24,840 bases of DNA. Source: a virus. Location: positions 1-24,840 of IMG/VR virus record IMGVR_UViG_3300022935_000113. One strand, written 5' to 3'. The position numbers and the translations under genes are program-made. Below the pieces are notes generated by a model. It was not told the origin of the DNA, ran no database searches, and saw only the letters and a program-made list of their open reading frames with translations. This document shows positions 1 to 6,774 of the stretch, piece by piece. Within the stretch, counting starts at the first letter, position 1, and every line of letters starts with the position of its first letter.

Positions 1-724
1 TAAACCAAGAGTTGTTTAAGGCGCTGTTATGGCCGGCCATTTTGTGCGTGTCGTCAAATTGCGTGTACAGGCTTTTCATCACCGGCGTCCATTCGATCAT
101 GTTCAGGGTAGACAAGTCTGAGTAGGCTTGCGCCGCGCGCTCTTGCGATATCTTTCCAAGCATAATCGACATGATGTAAGACGCCCTGAACGGAGCTGCC
201 TTAAAGCGCTTGTGCTTTGGCTTTATGATTTCGTGAATGTACTTTGAGTGCTCGAACAATTCCAAATCGACTAGCGGCCTGAGATCCGACTGCGTTACCT
301 TGCGCGCTTGCGGAACGCATGATCTCAAGAGGTACTGCACCGGAGATATCACAGTTGCCGGTAAGTCAAGTAGATCGGCGGTTGACCGGTTTGCGCCTTG
401 GTCGAGGACAAGGTACACGTCCTCGTTTTCTACCAGTGACACCGTGACGGGGATTGTTTCGCCGCTCTGAATGCAGGCGAGCAGGCGATGCTGGCCGTCT
501 AAAAGCCTGCCGCTTTTTGCGAACACGATAGGCTCTGGACTAAGCACCCAGCGACGCAGTGACATTTCGCGCGTTAGGTGTTTTAAGTGCGCACTTCTGA
601 CTGGGCGGTTTGACGTGTTTCTTTCTAGCCATGCACGCGCCTTTTCCGGCGTTAAAACCGTTTCCATAGTTTCGATGGCGCCTGTGTGCGAGGCGGTTTG
701 ACGTAGTTCAGTTTGAATGCTCAT
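1..724 (-). CDS. DGQHR-motif (ParB-like fold) phage protein, partial (3' end beyond window)
   Basis: This frame is open from an ATG at 724-722 to the left edge (241 codons, no stop), so the C-terminus is missing. The protein carries RLLDGQHRLLA at about residues 73-83, a hallmark of ParB/sulfiredoxin-fold proteins common in phages, where the DGQHR segment lies in the nucleotide- or phosphate-binding site. A helical segment with many charged residues precedes it. The start codon shares ATGA with the stop of the upstream 76-residue gene, and the sequence just upstream (GGAGGAAGAG) is a good ribosome binding site. It is the third gene of a leftward group with the SprT-like gene. What it does (DNA binding, nuclease, or regulator) cannot be read from the sequence. 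Assignment to the DGQHR group is from the motif alone; the gene itself is very likely real. Confidence 0.8.
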   Translation of the reverse strand, partial: MSIQTELRQTASHTGAIETMETVLTPEKARAWLERNTSNRPVRSAHLKHLTREMSLRRWVLSPEPIVFAKSGRLLDGQHRLLACIQSGETIPVTVSLVENEDVYLVLDQGANRSTADLLDLPATVISPVQYLLRSCVPQARKVTQSDLRPLVDLELFEHSKYIHEIIKPKHKRFKAAPFRASYIMSIMLGKISQERAAQAYSDLSTLNMIEWTPVMKSLYTQFDDTHKMAGHNSALNNSWF

Positions 725-951
725 GGGTTCTCTTCCTCCGTTTTGAGCGTTTGTGGCCGTAGCTTTGGCCGTATTGATCCAGACAACTTGCCGGTGTTCT
801 CGCAGTAGAGATCCGCCGGCAACGTGTCTGACAGCGCCTCCGCGGCCACAAGAGCGTCTGAGCACGCCTTGAAGCTGTCGAGGTACATGCGTGCTTGCAG
901 GGTGTGACCCTGCAAAGCGTATTCGATGATGAGCGCGTAGAAGAATGTCAT
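721..951 (-). CDS. hypothetical protein, 76 aa
   Basis: A 76-residue protein with a hydrophobic N-terminus (MTFFYALIIEYALQ) and a hydrophilic, charged C-terminus ending EEENP. I do not recognise a family. It starts 3 bases after the stop of the SprT-like gene and its stop overlaps the start of the DGQHR gene (ATGA), so it is wedged between two genes and probably translated by coupling. The C-terminal coding stretch also supplies the ribosome binding site of the next gene. The N-terminal 14 residues could be a short amphipathic or membrane-associated helix, but no clear signal peptide follows. Support for it being real comes from the packing, not from similarity. Confidence 0.6.
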   Translation of the reverse strand: MTFFYALIIEYALQGHTLQARMYLDSFKACSDALVAAEALSDTLPADLYCENTGKLSGSIRPKLRPQTLKTEEENP

Positions 952-954
952 GGC

Positions 955-1527
955 TTAGCCAATGTACTCAAAGCATTCTTGGCCGTTGCATTCCATCAGG
1001 AAGCTCACGCGCGCTTGCTCGTCGTTGACGAAGCGATCTCGCAAGATGCGATAAATCTGCTTGAAGCCTTCGCCGTGCGGCTGGCGCATGTGCGCCCAGC
1101 GAGACTTGTCTGAATACCACAGCGTGTACTGCACATAGTGCGACAACTCATGCGTGACTTGGATCAGGTTACCGTGATCGACGTCGCCGACTTTAACGAA
1201 CATCCCGCCGCAGCGTGGGTCGTTGTCAAATGACTTGTATTCCGTCCACCAGACGTAACCGTCTTTAGTTTGAGCTTTTGTCGTGCGGAATTTAACGACG
1301 CCGGTTTCGACGTTTTTGATCTGCCAGTATGACAAGTTGATTAGGATGCGGTTGCGCCCCGCTTTGCTGCAGTTTGAGCTGTCGCGGTTAGGCTTTTTGA
1401 CTTCAAGCACTTTTAGCGCTTTAGCCTTTTCAGACTTGGTCAGTCTGTACGGCGTGCGGTCTAAGCCGTCTAAGACGTTAGAGATCATGATTTCGATGAA
1501 ACGGGTTTCGCGTTTTAAGTTTGTCAT
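955..1527 (-). CDS. SprT-like zinc metalloprotease-type protein
   Basis: A 190-residue protein with HELSH at residues 126-130 (HExxH zinc motif: H126, E127, H130) followed by H151 in the segment HGEGFKQIYRILR, the layout of SprT/Spartan-like domains, where the third ligand follows about 20 residues later. The family includes DNA-protein crosslink proteases, and phages carry many short members of unknown substrate. The N-terminal half is basic (KSEKAKALKVLEVKKPN). Start choice: an in-frame ATG exists at 1569, but the ATG at 1527 has GGGAGG 9 bases upstream, so I use it. It is the first gene of the leftward group and faces the late operon across a 245-base control region. The catalytic residues are intact; activity on DNA-bound proteins is only inferred from the family. 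Confidence 0.75.
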   Translation of the reverse strand: MTNLKRETRFIEIMISNVLDGLDRTPYRLTKSEKAKALKVLEVKKPNRDSSNCSKAGRNRILINLSYWQIKNVETGVVKFRTTKAQTKDGYVWWTEYKSFDNDPRCGGMFVKVGDVDHGNLIQVTHELSHYVQYTLWYSDKSRWAHMRQPHGEGFKQIYRILRDRFVNDEQARVSFLMECNGQECFEYIG

Positions 1528-1536
1528 GTTTTTGCG

Positions 1537-1550
1537 CCTCCCAGCGCTGG
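1537..1550 (-). promoter_or_regulatory. SprT-gene ribosome binding site overlapping a perfect palindrome
   Basis: Read leftwards, GGGAGG (1542-1537) lies 9 bases before the ATG at 1527 and decides that start. It overlaps a perfect 10-base palindrome, CCAGCGCTGG (1541-1550). A protein or RNA fold at the palindrome could mask the ribosome binding site; this is inference. Confidence 0.5.
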
Positions 1551-1577
1551 GTTGGTATGGTTGTTGCATCCTTCACT

Positions 1578-1603
1578 GTTAACATTAAGTTAACTAGATT
1601 TTA
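1578..1603 (-). promoter_or_regulatory. candidate leftward promoter with double GTTAAC operator
   Basis: Two palindromic GTTAAC hexamers (1578-1583 and 1589-1594) are separated by ATTAA, giving an 11-base repeat spacing, about one helical turn. Just upstream on the minus strand is TAAAAT (1603-1598), a 5/6 match to a -10 box; no good -35 box accompanies it. The hexamers would sit at or just after the start of transcription, where a repressor or activator could act on the SprT group. The arrangement is seen directly; the regulatory role is inferred. Confidence 0.3.
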
Positions 1604-1692
1604 TTTACAAGCCTTTAATTGCGAAAAAAGCATAAAAGTGTTAAAAAAATATCAGCGGCTACATCCTTCCACGCCGCAAGAGCTGCCGGCTC

Positions 1693-1718
1693 CCCCGCGC
1701 GACCTCCCACGCGCGGGG
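1693..1718. other. GC-rich hairpin in the divergent intergenic region
   Basis: CCCCGCGCG (1693-1701), an 8-base loop, then CGCGCGGGG (1710-1718) give a perfect 9-bp stem. No T-run follows on either strand (TTCC to the right, GAGCC leftwards), so it is not a standard intrinsic terminator. It may insulate the divergent units, shape the late mRNA leader, or be a protein-binding site. Confidence 0.5.
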
Positions 1719-1746
1719 TTCCGTAGTAGCAAAAATGCTGTATTAT
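1719..1746 (+). promoter_or_regulatory. weak candidate promoter for the rightward operon
   Basis: TATTAT (1741-1746, 5/6 match to a -10 box) lies 27 bases before the first rightward ATG. The best -35 candidate, TTCCGT at 1719-1724, is poor with 16-base spacing. A small inverted repeat AGCA-AAAA-TGCT (1728-1739) fills the spacer and could be an operator. A phage polymerase or activator might be used instead. Confidence 0.25.
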
Positions 1747-1772
1747 GTGGGAAAGGTATTCAGGAGTGTATA

Positions 1773-1940
1773 ATGCCGAAAAAGGGTCTTTATGCGAATA
1801 TTCACGCTAAGCGTAAGCGCATTGCGGCGGGAAGCGGCGAAAAGATGCGCAAGGCTGGAAGTAAAGGCGCGCCGAGCGCAAAGGCGTTTAAAGCTGCCGC
1901 GAAGACTGCGAAGAAACCGAAGAAGAAGGATAAGAAGTAA
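1773..1940 (+). CDS. small lysine-rich phage protein (DUF6321-like)
   Basis: A 55-residue, very basic protein beginning MPKKGLYANIHAKRKRIAAG, with GSGEKMRKAGSKGAPSAKAF in the middle and a C-terminal tail almost purely Lys/Ala. From memory this matches the DUF6321 family of short phage and phage-like proteins; the conserved part is the KGLYxNIHAKRKRIAAGSGEKMRKxGSKGAPxAK core. The ATG at 1773 has AGGAG at 1762-1766. The same frame stays open further upstream, but that part is intergenic in character and has no such site. The charge suggests nucleic-acid binding or a packaged peptide; no function is established. It heads the rightward operon. Confidence 0.8.
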   Translation: MPKKGLYANIHAKRKRIAAGSGEKMRKAGSKGAPSAKAFKAAAKTAKKPKKKDKK

Positions 1941-2056
1941 TGTCTGAGCCATTTACCCCATGTGAAGAATGTCCTACGACGGAAGGCTGTCAGGAGCGGG
2001 GCGATTGCCACAGAGTGGCCGTTCCAAAAGAGCGGAAATCAAGAGAAGCGAGATAA
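1940..2056 (+). CDS. Cys-rich microprotein, 38 aa
   Basis: The ATG at 1940 overlaps the stop of the preceding gene as TAATG and opens a 38-codon frame ending at TAA 2054-2056. It reads MSEPFTPCEECPTTEGCQ and then ERGDCH, with cysteines at 8, 11, 17 and 23 plus His24, followed by a basic tail (VPKERKSREAR). Four cysteines, two of them as CxxC, and an adjacent His in 17 residues suggest a small metal-binding (zinc-ribbon-like) or disulphide-bonded peptide. Its coupling to the preceding gene and the fact that it fills an otherwise empty gap argue that it is real. I do not recognise a family. Confidence 0.6.
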   Translation: MSEPFTPCEECPTTEGCQERGDCHRVAVPKERKSREAR

Positions 2057-2066
2057 AAACCATGTG

Positions 2067-2258
2067 ATGTTTACTGCATTTGTTCTCCTGTGTGCGCAAG
2101 ACATATGTTTTGCAGTTGGCGGTCCATCCTTCAGCACAGAGAATGAGTGCATAGCGGATTTTATGCAGAATGGCGTCATAGCGCTGCAGCTCAAATATCC
2201 GACGCACACGATACAGCAAGTGAAATGCTATGAGTGGGAAAAGAGAATTGGCGCGTAG
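2067..2258 (+). CDS. small secreted or membrane-anchored protein, 63 aa
   Basis: Starting at the ATG at 2067, the protein begins MFTAFVLLCAQDICFAVGG, a short hydrophobic segment, then GPSFSTENECIADFMQNGV, and ends with KCYEWEKRIGA. Four cysteines occur (9, 14, 27 and one near the C-terminus), suggesting disulphides outside the cytoplasm. Similar short proteins with a hydrophobic N-terminus and an ExxCxxDF segment occur in marine phages, without known function. The frame extends upstream to 1962 but would then overlap the Cys-rich microprotein, and the hydrophobic start favours 2067 (or GTG 2064). The ribosome binding site is weak (GAGAAGCGAG about 10 bases upstream). Confidence 0.6.
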   Translation: MFTAFVLLCAQDICFAVGGPSFSTENECIADFMQNGVIALQLKYPTHTIQQVKCYEWEKRIGA

Positions 2259-2275
2259 CAAGGTGAAATGGTGAT

Positions 2276-3361
2276 ATGAATTTATTAGATGATATTATAA
2301 AATTTGCACTACGTCAGCGTTACCCTGAAGTGACGCCGCCGGTTACTAAGTTTGACAAAAAGAAGGGCAAAGAATACCTAGCAAAAAGTGAAAGCCCTGA
2401 AGCTAAAGCTGTAAAAAAGGTTCGGGATGATGCCCAGCGGCGGATAACTGCCGGAGATTATGACCCATATTTCAATATCTCTGATCGGTTCACGGTTGAT
2501 CGCTATAAATATCCGGTGGCTTCGCAGTCAAATCAGACCCTTTCTGTTTTGCCGGCAAAACAGGAAACAGTTGATAAGTACAGAAAGTTTTACAACAACC
2601 CTCAATCAAAAAGAAATCTTCTTGATGCATACGAAAAAGGCATTGATAGGCCAAATACGTCAGATTGGTATTACATGGGCCAACTTGAGCAAGAATTTAT
2701 TAATGAATACGGTGATAAATTAGGGCGCCAAAAATTTCAAGAAATGTTTGCAGACCCAATGGCTGCGTGGACCGGTGGCGCAGATCCTCAAGCAAATCTC
2801 TTAATGGCTGGGTATGACAACTTTAGAAAAGCGCAGGGAGTTGGGTTGCCTGAAAATACATTTGACTACCCTTATCCAATCGGCGGTCGTTTTTTAGGTA
2901 ATAACGCAAAAGCAGCTTCTAAAATTGAGGCTGAGGGCGGCATAAACCCAAAGACAAACCCGAAGCGGTTTAATTTCTCTACAAACTTTCAGGGCGCCGA
3001 AGATCGTGCGACTATGGACGAGCAGATGATGACGATTGGGTATAAGCAGCAAGTTCCCACGCCAAACACATATGGCGCTGTTGAGGAAGTCGCTGTGGAG
3101 CTTGCTGACAAAAAAGGCGTCACGCCTATGAAGTTTCAGGAAGTCGTCTGGCATGGTGGAACTGGGAAAGAGGGCAAGCCTATGATCCAGTTTGTGAATG
3201 AAGCAATTGAACGCACCAGCGCAGTGACCGGCCTGCCGCCAAAAGATGTTGTGCGGATGATGGTTCGCGGAAGCATTCCAATCTTTGGCGCTGGCGCCGC
3301 AGCCCCAATGACAAACGATATCCTCAACTACTTTTCAACGCTAGAAGGTAACGGCTCCTGA
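2276..3361 (+). CDS. conserved phage protein of unknown function (DUF7178-like C-terminus)
   Basis: A 361-residue soluble protein. Residues 1-210 are charged and Tyr-rich (GDYDPYFNISDRF, DWYYMGQLEQEFINEYGD) and not recognised. Residues 225-315 carry NPKRFNFS (228-235), TMDEQM (246-251), NTYGAVEE and KPMIQFVNEAIERT (301-314), which resemble from memory the DUF7178 group found in marine phages. A short Gly/Ala-rich hydrophobic patch (IPIFGAGAAAP) lies near the end. AAGGTG at 2260-2265 precedes the start. The stop overlaps the next start (TGATG). Its place just upstream of the portal suggests a head or DNA-packaging role, but this is only positional. It is not a terminase: there is no Walker A or nuclease motif. 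Confidence 0.75.
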   Translation: MNLLDDIIKFALRQRYPEVTPPVTKFDKKKGKEYLAKSESPEAKAVKKVRDDAQRRITAGDYDPYFNISDRFTVDRYKYPVASQSNQTLSVLPAKQETVDKYRKFYNNPQSKRNLLDAYEKGIDRPNTSDWYYMGQLEQEFINEYGDKLGRQKFQEMFADPMAAWTGGADPQANLLMAGYDNFRKAQGVGLPENTFDYPYPIGGRFLGNNAKAASKIEAEGGINPKTNPKRFNFSTNFQGAEDRATMDEQMMTIGYKQQVPTPNTYGAVEEVAVELADKKGVTPMKFQEVVWHGGTGKEGKPMIQFVNEAIERTSAVTGLPPKDVVRMMVRGSIPIFGAGAAAPMTNDILNYFSTLEGNGS

Positions 3362-3930
3362 TGGCAAACCCTTTAAAATACGCGCGCGGGTTACTTGACT
3401 TGCTGCACTTCTCCGATGAAGTGCGGCCAGTAGTCGATCCTAAAAAGCATCTGACGAACCCGAATATTCGCGGCGCCGAGGCATCGCTTGCGCGTTCTAA
3501 GGTAAGAACAACGCCATTCCGTCAGGAGCCAAAAGAGTTTTACGATCCTTATCCACCACAAAGTTATTGGGCGTCTGAGGGTTACAAAAAGGAGCGCGGT
3601 CTAGGTGACGCGATCCATACGACGCGTCAGCCAGTTGAGGGCTTCTACGATATTAGTCAGGATGCAGATCGCTTTTTGCCAGTAGCGATTGAAAAAGTTG
3701 ATGACATTTTATCTACTAATAAGATTAATATCCCTGACGGGGAGAGGTCTGACCTGATTATCTCTGAAGCTATGAATATGGCAAAAGTCGCAAAATATCT
3801 TGGTCTACAAAACCGCAAAGCACGGCCAAATGTTTACACCCAGTTCAACCCTGTCGTTCCGGAGTTTGTGAAGCCTCCGGAGGGACAGTTTATGAGTATT
3901 CTCGATTATTTGGAAGGATTAGAGAAATGA
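3361..3930 (+). CDS. hypothetical protein, 189 aa
   Basis: A 189-residue protein, unrecognised. It starts MANPLKYARGLLDLLHFSDE, has a Pro/Tyr-rich middle (KEFYDPYPPQSYWASEGYKK) and ends in an acidic/hydrophobic helix (SILDYLEGLEK). No signal peptide, membrane helix or catalytic motif is apparent. Its start overlaps the preceding stop (TGATG) and its stop overlaps the next gene's start (ATGA), so translation is probably coupled. The Pro/Tyr-rich stretch recalls the upstream gene's similar FDYPYPIGGRF and the two could be partners or related, but this is weak. Confidence 0.7.
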   Translation: MANPLKYARGLLDLLHFSDEVRPVVDPKKHLTNPNIRGAEASLARSKVRTTPFRQEPKEFYDPYPPQSYWASEGYKKERGLGDAIHTTRQPVEGFYDISQDADRFLPVAIEKVDDILSTNKINIPDGERSDLIISEAMNMAKVAKYLGLQNRKARPNVYTQFNPVVPEFVKPPEGQFMSILDYLEGLEK

Positions 3931-4097
3931 GTACACACGTTTATGAAACCGAAATGAATGATTTTGGAAAATCTCTTTTAGAGACTAACCCAAATTTTAA
4001 AATTGAAATTCTTGAAACCTTAGGCGACGAGAATGATCTCCTACCAATGTATAAAGTTCGAGTGACTGAAGAGAGGCCAGATGAGCGATCAAGTTGA
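3927..4097 (+). CDS. hypothetical protein, 56 aa
   Basis: The ATG at 3927 overlaps the preceding stop (ATGA) and opens 56 codons ending at TGA 4095-4097, overlapping the next gene by 17 bases. The product starts MSTHVYETEMNDFGKSLLE and contains LPMYKVRVTEERPDERSS. It fills what would otherwise be a 150-base gap in a region with no other gaps, which is the main support. It is acidic, soluble and unrecognised. The last part also holds the ribosome binding site (GAGAGG, 4071-4076) of the following gene. Confidence 0.6.
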   Translation: MSTHVYETEMNDFGKSLLETNPNFKIEILETLGDENDLLPMYKVRVTEERPDERSS

Positions 4098-4641
4098 AGA
4101 CATCCGTAAAAAGTTTTCCTTAGCATTTGATGATGTTGATCCTTACGCACGAAAGTTGGTTTACAAAACTGACGATCAGGGGCGCACATACCGAGATTTT
4201 GGAGATTATTTATATACAGAGGATCAGCTCCAAAATTTTATGGAATACATGAACGCTGAGCCTAATCTTCTTGATACGCGCCGCAGTGCGGTGCGAAATT
4301 TTATGGGAAAGGGACGCGATCCTATGGAAGCCATGGCGATGTCTAAGGCTATGGAGATGGTCCCAGTGGCAAATTTGCCATATGTCGCTGATGATGTTTA
4401 TGGGAGAGCTAGGCAGATTAGGGACGCATATCAGGAGGAAAGAAAACTTGATATGCTAGGCCATATTGCAATGATGGGCTTGGATGTTGCGCCATCAATA
4501 TACGGTGGCTTTAAAGGGCTACAGTTTGGGCGAAATGTTTTAAAAAATGACGCCGCTAAAATGGCGAAAACGCCTATGTCAATGCGCAAGCAGCCACCTT
4601 TAAGCGCAGGCATTCTTAACGACTATTTGACAGGTAAATAG
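4081..4641 (+). CDS. hypothetical protein, 186 aa
   Basis: A 186-residue protein preceded by GAGAGG at 4071-4076. The N-terminal half is acidic (MSDQVEDIRKKFSLAFDDVD) with a Tyr-rich DYLYTEDQLQNFMEYM stretch. Residues about 75-95 are Met-rich (DPMEAMAMSKAMEMVPVAN). A moderately hydrophobic segment near residues 125-146 (LGHIAMMGLDVAPSIYGGF) could contact a membrane or pack inside the particle. No family recognised. It ends 9 bases before the portal start, so it belongs to the block of poorly known proteins directly upstream of the portal. Confidence 0.7.
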   Translation: MSDQVEDIRKKFSLAFDDVDPYARKLVYKTDDQGRTYRDFGDYLYTEDQLQNFMEYMNAEPNLLDTRRSAVRNFMGKGRDPMEAMAMSKAMEMVPVANLPYVADDVYGRARQIRDAYQEERKLDMLGHIAMMGLDVAPSIYGGFKGLQFGRNVLKNDAAKMAKTPMSMRKQPPLSAGILNDYLTGK

Positions 4642-4650
4642 GAGCCGTAC

Positions 4651-6774
4651 ATGGACTACGAAATCAACGAGCTTACGGCGCAACTTGAAGCCGAGTTAAA
4701 TCCGGATGTAATGTCGGAAGAAGATCTGAAGGCGATTGTCGGAAAAGAGATCGACGACGCAATTGACTTCATCGACAATTGGGTAAGCCCAAGCAGGGCA
4801 ACCGCTACGGAATATTATCGCGGCGAGCCATTTGGCAACGAAGAAGACGGGCGCAGCCAAGTTGTCAGCATGGACGTGCGGGATACCGTACAGGCGATCA
4901 TGCCGTCGCTGATGCGTATATTTAATAGCACAGAGCATACCGTTGAATACGTCCCAAATGGGCCGGAAGACGTCGCCATAGCGAAGCAGGCGACAGATTA
5001 CGCTAACTATATCATCAACCGCGACAACAACGGATTTTTACATATCCACGCGGCGTTCAAAGATGCGCTAATCCGTAAGGCAGGCATTTTGAAATGTTAC
5101 TGGGATGACCAGACAAAATTTGAAACACATGATTTCACAGGATTAGACGATAATGGCTTAAACGCCTTGATGGCGGATCCAGATGTCGAGGTTGATATTG
5201 TTGCCTCCGAGCCAGTTGGTGAGCCTCAGATGGACCCTATGACAGGCATGATTATGCCTCCCCCTATGGTTCACGCGGCGCGCGCAACGTACACAATGCC
5301 AGATGGCCGAGTTAAGCTGGAGGCTGTGCCGCCGGAGGAGTTTCTAATATCACGCGAAGCAAAATCCCTTGAGGACGCGGATTACGTCGCCCACCGGCGC
5401 GTTATGACGGTGTCAGAGCTTGTTTCGATGGGGTACGACTTTGACGAGGTTTCCAGCCTTGGTTCTGCATATGACGACATGGAGACAAACGTCGAGCGTT
5501 ACACCCGCAATAGAGCTTTGGCAAACGAGATGAACGAGCGCGACGACCCCGCGATGAAGAAGGTGCTCTACATCGAAAGCTACATAAAAGTAGACTACGA
5601 CGGTGACGGCATTGCCGAGCTGCGTAAAGTTTGCACCGCCGGCGACGGCAAAAAGATACTGATGAACGAGCCGTGTGCAATGGTTCCATTCGCAGTGTTC
5701 TGCCCAGATCCTGAAGCGCATGATTTCTTTGGCATGTCTATCGCTGACACCGTTATGGATATCCAGCGCATCAAGTCATCAATCATGCGCAACACGCTTG
5801 ATAGCTTGTCTATGTCTATCCACCCGCGTGTCGCGGTGACTGAGGGCATGGTCAACATTGAGGATGTTATGTCAACAGAGGTTGGCGCCATAATTCGACA
5901 GCGATCTGCCGGTCAGGTCCAGCCGCTTTCCATGCCATTCGTTGGCCAAGCGGCGTTTCCGGTACTCCAGTACATGGACGAGATCAAAGAGGCCCGCACA
6001 GGCATCTCAAAGGCGTCTGCAGGCTTAGATGCCAACGCCCTGCAATCATCCACCGCGTCGGCGGTTCAAGCCACTGTGAGCGCCGCTCAGCAACATATTG
6101 AGCTGATCGCGCGTATCTTTGCTGAAACCGGAATGAAGCAGCTTTATAAGATTGTGCTAAACCTGATTACAACTCACCAAGACCAGCCTCGCATGGTGCG
6201 GCTAAATAATGAGTTTATCCCAATCGACCCAAGGACGTGGAACACAAATTTTGACGTATCCACAAATGTCGCGCTTGGCCGAGGGACTGACACAGAGCGT
6301 ATGATGATGCTACGCCAGATTGCGGAGATGCAGAAGGAGGCCATGTCAACAATGGGTCCAATCAATCCGCTTACGGATATGTCGAAGTTGGCTAATACAT
6401 TGAAGGCGATGACAGATCTAGCGGGCTTCAAGGACACATCACAATTCTGGGGTGACCCGACCAAGTTCCAGCCTCCGCCACAGGATGACAAGCCGGATAT
6501 TAATGAGCAGTTAATCGCTGTCCAGATCCAGCAAATCCAAGCTGATATCCAAAAGAAAGTTGCCGAGTTACAGCTTGAGCGCGAAAAGATGATGATGGAA
6601 GACGACCGGAAGCGCGACGAGCTTGAAGCTGAGCTGTACGTTAAAGCTGAAGAAATGAAAGCTAAGTATGGCACGCAGCTAAACGTCGAGAAAATCCGAT
6701 CAGACATGTCTATTAACCGTGAGGTTATGAAGGCACAGGCAGACATAATTAAAGAGGCTGCGCGTGAAGAGTAG
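4651..6774 (+). CDS. portal protein (P22-like)
   Basis: A 707-residue protein with the layout of P22-type portals: an acidic N-terminal segment, the wing/clip region with RSQVVSMDVRDTVQAIMP (68-85), an FGMSIADTVMDIQRIKSSIM segment (about 360-379) and TGISKASAGLDANALQ (450-465) near the crown. The portal forms the dodecameric ring at one vertex through which DNA is packaged and ejected. Residues 315-320 read DYDGDG, a possible divalent-metal loop. Residues about 617-705 are highly charged and strongly predicted by eye to be a long helical coiled coil, unusually long for a barrel. AGGAG (4640-4644) precedes the ATG. The last 11 bases overlap the next gene. Family assignment is from remembered sequence features and length. 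Confidence 0.88.
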   Translation: MDYEINELTAQLEAELNPDVMSEEDLKAIVGKEIDDAIDFIDNWVSPSRATATEYYRGEPFGNEEDGRSQVVSMDVRDTVQAIMPSLMRIFNSTEHTVEYVPNGPEDVAIAKQATDYANYIINRDNNGFLHIHAAFKDALIRKAGILKCYWDDQTKFETHDFTGLDDNGLNALMADPDVEVDIVASEPVGEPQMDPMTGMIMPPPMVHAARATYTMPDGRVKLEAVPPEEFLISREAKSLEDADYVAHRRVMTVSELVSMGYDFDEVSSLGSAYDDMETNVERYTRNRALANEMNERDDPAMKKVLYIESYIKVDYDGDGIAELRKVCTAGDGKKILMNEPCAMVPFAVFCPDPEAHDFFGMSIADTVMDIQRIKSSIMRNTLDSLSMSIHPRVAVTEGMVNIEDVMSTEVGAIIRQRSAGQVQPLSMPFVGQAAFPVLQYMDEIKEARTGISKASAGLDANALQSSTASAVQATVSAAQQHIELIARIFAETGMKQLYKIVLNLITTHQDQPRMVRLNNEFIPIDPRTWNTNFDVSTNVALGRGTDTERMMMLRQIAEMQKEAMSTMGPINPLTDMSKLANTLKAMTDLAGFKDTSQFWGDPTKFQPPPQDDKPDINEQLIAVQIQQIQADIQKKVAELQLEREKMMMEDDRKRDELEAELYVKAEEMKAKYGTQLNVEKIRSDMSINREVMKAQADIIKEAAREE

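Noticed and set aside
237-701. Rightward open frames of 76-77 codons.
   Set aside because: They lie opposite the DGQHR gene, have no ribosome binding site and show no recognisable protein.
1521-1772. Upstream in-frame extension of the small Lys-rich gene (would give 139 residues).
   Set aside because: The extension crosses the divergent control region, has no ribosome binding site and would overlap the SprT gene start.
1769-1774. Perfect TATAAT hexamer before the first rightward gene.
   Set aside because: It overlaps the ATG itself and lies downstream of a good ribosome binding site, so a promoter there would make the mRNA lack its own ribosome binding site.
3157-3180. GGTGKEGK-like loop in the 361-residue protein, resembling a Walker A motif (possible terminase).
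   Set aside because: The residue after GK is Pro rather than Ser/Thr, no hydrophobic strand precedes it and no Walker B or nuclease residues follow.
6174-6746. A 190-codon leftward open frame.
   Set aside because: It is antisense to the portal coding region, and its Ser/Ile/Cys-rich product is typical of a shadow frame.
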